16,308 nt of DNA. Origin: an uncultured Oscillospiraceae bacterium. GTDB taxonomy: Bacteria; Bacillota; Clostridia; Oscillospirales; Ruminococcaceae. Below are positions 14,875-16,308 of this stretch, one piece after another. Below the pieces are notes generated by a model that saw nothing but the letters and a program-made list of their open reading frames with translations, had not been told where the DNA came from and did not search any database. Positions within the stretch are counted from its first letter, which is position 1. The number at the start of each line of letters is the position of its first letter. Both the position numbers and the translations under genes were made by a program. The stretch is from the NCBI GenBank assembly GCA_902490585.1, contig CABUEI010000045.1, positions 1-16,308 on the forward strand, written 5' to 3'.

Positions 14875-14898
14875 AACGGCTTGTAAACGCAAGCCGTT
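14875..14898 (+). terminator. Terminator hairpin after lipoprotein 2
   Basis: AACGGCTTG (14875-14883) pairs with CAAGCCGTT (14890-14898), followed by ATTTGTTTAT. It is identical in form to the hairpin after the ABC-F gene and belongs to the promoter repeat. Confidence 0.65.
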
Positions 14899-14964
14899 AT
14901 TTGTTTATAATTACAAATTTTGTTGTTGAACATTTACAATAACAGGTGTAAAAGCTTGATTTTG

Positions 14965-14970
14965 TATAAT
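14965..14970 (+). promoter_or_regulatory. -10 box for lipoprotein 3
   Basis: TATAAT in repeat copy B, 138 bases upstream of the lipoprotein 3 start. The surrounding 155 bases match the protease promoter, so lipoprotein 3 is probably expressed under the same control as the protease operon. Confidence 0.55.
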
Positions 14971-15017
14971 AGAAGTGTTAATCTAATAATAGAGAAAGTG
15001 TTTCTTTTGTTTCAGAA

Positions 15018-15102
15018 AAGGAGGGTAGAATTAAAAGCTTCAACATAATAACGCTATATTTAAATCTAAAAATCAATTTCAATTAGTATGGAGGGATATG
15101 CC
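15018..15102 (+). pseudogene. Ghost of the secreted protease gene (ends only)
   Basis: The protease ribosome binding site is kept as AAAAGGAGGG but the ATG is lost (ATT-like). After about 25 bases, ACGCTATAT (15051-15059) matches 12586-12594 in the protease tail. The ATGGAGG and ATATGCCATG sequence before lipoprotein 3 matches the same place before lipoprotein 1. A stop TAG (15084-15086) breaks the frame. The simplest reading is deletion of nearly the whole protease gene from a duplicated unit. Confidence 0.5.
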
Positions 15103-16086
15103 ATGAAAAAACTTACTAAAACAACAGCACTAATCTTATCAGCGGTTATGTTCTTCGGTTGTACCAGTAATGCCGCACAGAGCAACGTAGGTGATACTAC
15201 ACCGCCGGGGGAGAGTTCGGTTACGGACAGTGAAAGCAAAAATGAAAGTTCAATTGTTGACAGCAATTCAGTGTCGGACAGTTCCGGTGAGGAGAATAAC
15301 GAGAACCTTGTAAAGAATATTGAGGGGTATCAGACGTTTTCGTATGATGAAAACAAGAATGAACTTATTAATATGACTATATATACACATGAGGGTTCGG
15401 ATTATTATAACACTTATAACGTCTTTGAACCGACTATAGAAAACATTAAAAAGTATGCATATGATTCTATTGAGCCTGTTGCAATAAAATGCCATGTCAT
15501 AGGCGACAGCTATTATATTTATAACGGCAAATGCGGAGATGTACAAGTAATGGAACGTGACGCAAGAGGTGTATATACTCCTGTCATTATTGATGAAATA
15601 CTGGATAACGGCGGCAAAGAATGCGTATATGAAGTCGGAGACATTGTATACATAAACGAATTATATGAAATAACCGTTCCTTATAAAGGAAGTATGCCAC
15701 TTTTTGATGCATTGTATAAAATGACTTACGAACAATACAAAACAGATTCGGGGGATTTTACATCAGAATATTATGAAAATGCGGAAGCTGGATTCTATGG
15801 CACTATTAAGGAAGGAAATGGTAAGTACATATACAGTATCAGTACACCTGTAGCAATGCAAAAGGGCGAGTCTTATCTCGTGTTTGTTGACAACAACAAA
15901 ACGCCCAATGAAAACGATGGTAACATTTACGCTAAAAACTATCATATAATATTTAATCTTGAAAAAGATAAGCCAACTGTTTTCTCAACGGAAAACGGCG
16001 ACGACGAAATGTTTATGAGTGCACGATGCTACCGCTATCAATGGAACATACTTAAAGAAAAGTACGGGGAACATTTCAAAAGCTGA
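15103..16086 (+). CDS. Lipoprotein paralog 3, possible immunity or inhibitor protein
   Basis: This 327-residue protein has n-region KKLTKT, a hydrophobic core and lipobox FFGC (Cys20). The linker is identical at DNA level to that of paralog 1 (162 bases, 15187-15348), while the mature body is strongly diverged. It keeps YQTFSYD, EPVAIKCHVIGDS, GVYTPVIIDEILD, VGDIVYINE, a PVAMQKGESYLVFVD segment and the terminal EKYGEHFKS. The charged helical insertion seen in the other two is shorter. The start at 15103 is chosen over 15088 because GGAGG is upstream and the other paralogs align there. It has its own copy of the protease promoter and no protease, so it resembles an orphan immunity-type gene. 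Function is unproven. Confidence 0.84.
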   Translation: MKKLTKTTALILSAVMFFGCTSNAAQSNVGDTTPPGESSVTDSESKNESSIVDSNSVSDSSGEENNENLVKNIEGYQTFSYDENKNELINMTIYTHEGSDYYNTYNVFEPTIENIKKYAYDSIEPVAIKCHVIGDSYYIYNGKCGDVQVMERDARGVYTPVIIDEILDNGGKECVYEVGDIVYINELYEITVPYKGSMPLFDALYKMTYEQYKTDSGDFTSEYYENAEAGFYGTIKEGNGKYIYSISTPVAMQKGESYLVFVDNNKTPNENDGNIYAKNYHIIFNLEKDKPTVFSTENGDDEMFMSARCYRYQWNILKEKYGEHFKS

Positions 16087-16114
16087 TAAGCAGAATTTAA
16101 TATGGAATGCTCTT
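16081..16114 (+). repeat. 34-base 3' tag, copy 2
   Basis: This copy matches 14782-14815 with one difference and starts in the last codons of lipoprotein 3. After it, the two copies diverge abruptly. It marks the right end of the second unit. Confidence 0.75.
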
Positions 16115-16195
16115 ACCTCACTGCTTACTGCGGTTATGATAAAGAAGTATCATAAGAAGAAAGAGCAGGCGGAAGAGAACGCTATAAGCGAATAG
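16085..16195 (+). pseudogene. Orphan C-terminal reading frame beyond lipoprotein 3
   Basis: In the frame beginning at 16085, the tag and following bases read DKQNLIWNAL, then a hydrophobic TSLLTAVMI run, a basic KKYHKKK patch and EQAEENAISE before TAG (16193-16195). This looks like the tail of a real protein with a membrane segment, but there is no start codon or ribosome binding site. It may be the remains of a gene replaced by the lipoprotein unit. Chance cannot be excluded. Confidence 0.35.
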
Positions 16196-16202
16196 GAAGA
16201 GA

Positions 16203-16233
16203 AAAAGCCGCAGGGATTACTCTCTGCGGCTTT
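16203..16233 (-). terminator. Terminator, strongest on the minus strand
   Basis: A perfect 10-pair stem, 16204-16213 with 16224-16233, has a 10-base loop. On the minus strand it continues the stem into CTTTTTC. On the plus strand the tail is TTTGATTATTT, so it may also end the lipoprotein 3 transcript. Confidence 0.8.
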
Positions 16234-16250
16234 GATTATTTAAAGGTTAT

Positions 16251-16308
16251 TTACGCTTTTTTCTCGTTGGTCTGTCGGAACATCATATTTATAACGCCTG
16301 TTTTTGCG
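16251..16308 (-). CDS. C-terminal end of a minus-strand gene (partial)
   Basis: The last 18 codons of a frame entering from the right edge read AKTGVINMMFRQTNEKKA and a stop at 16251-16253, 18 bases before the minus-strand terminator. The composition looks protein-like, and the terminator position supports a real gene end. The family cannot be told. A second open frame ends nearby at 16240 but gives an implausibly basic, low-quality peptide. Confidence 0.5.
   Translation of the reverse strand, partial: AKTGVINMMFRQTNEKKA

Larger units (their letters stand above)
14871..15025 (+). repeat. 155-base promoter repeat, copy B
   Basis: This is the gap-free second copy of 9925-10079. It keeps the 9-pair terminator hairpin (14875-14883 with 14890-14898), the TATAAT (14965-14970) and the GGAGG (15020-15024). 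The base run after the ribosome binding site has no ATG where copy A has the protease start codon. Confidence 0.88.
14788..15102 (+). other. Gene-free junction between two duplicated units
   Basis: This 315-base stretch holds, in order, the rest of the 3' tag, about 55 bases with no recognised content, the second copy of the terminator-promoter repeat, and a short ghost of the protease gene before lipoprotein 3. No complete gene was seen. Confidence 0.7.

Noticed and set aside
404..16299. The 13-base string ATAACGCCTGTTT at about 404 and about 16291, as possible ends of a larger element
   Set aside because: A 13-base match is expected by chance about once or twice in a window of this size, and flanking bases do not match.

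Overview
The window looks like a piece of chromosome from a low-to-mid GC Firmicute of class Clostridia, probably a gut Oscillospiraceae/Ruminococcaceae relative. The grounds are strong AGGAGG-type ribosome binding sites, TTGACA/TATAAT promoters with 17-base spacers, Gram-positive lipoprotein signals, a YtrA-type GntR operon and an Lsa/CplR-like ABC-F gene. The species cannot be fixed from sequence alone.

Layout. (1) Bases 1-945 hold no convincing gene. They are packed with nested hairpins that belong to one repeat family. (2) 950-3751, plus strand: a self-contained operon of a YtrA-like GntR repressor, an ABC ATPase and two multi-pass membrane proteins, behind a near-consensus promoter whose -10 box lies in a perfect palindrome. 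(3) 3757-7960, minus strand: two small lipoproteins, an internal terminator, then a MacB/LolD-type ABC ATPase and two FtsX-type permeases, convergent with the first operon (5 bases between the stops). (4) 8022-9952, plus strand: a 50-base relic of an ABC-F gene, a consensus promoter, a long leader with a tiny leader ORF, a possible antiterminator and a terminator, then an ABC-F ribosome-protection gene. (5) 9925-16195, plus strand: a repeat-bounded locus. A promoter repeat drives an 850-residue secreted modular protein (RHS/WapA-like N-terminal region, DNRLRE-like domain, ricin-like lectin domain, C-terminal metzincin-like protease). It overlaps the first of three paralogous lipoprotein genes by ATGA. 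The 155-base promoter repeat recurs before the third lipoprotein, where the big gene is reduced to a ghost. (6) The right edge holds a terminator and the last codons of a minus-strand gene.

How the parts may work together. Regions 2-4 look like envelope-stress and antibiotic-response functions: two ABC export/sensing systems and one ribosome-protection factor, each with visible regulatory sequence. Region 5 is the most unusual part. A secreted protease is translationally coupled to a surface lipoprotein and followed by tandem, recombining lipoprotein paralogs. That is the layout expected of a polymorphic toxin or aggressive exoenzyme with protective (immunity or inhibitor) lipoproteins, but this function is inferred from organisation and motifs only.
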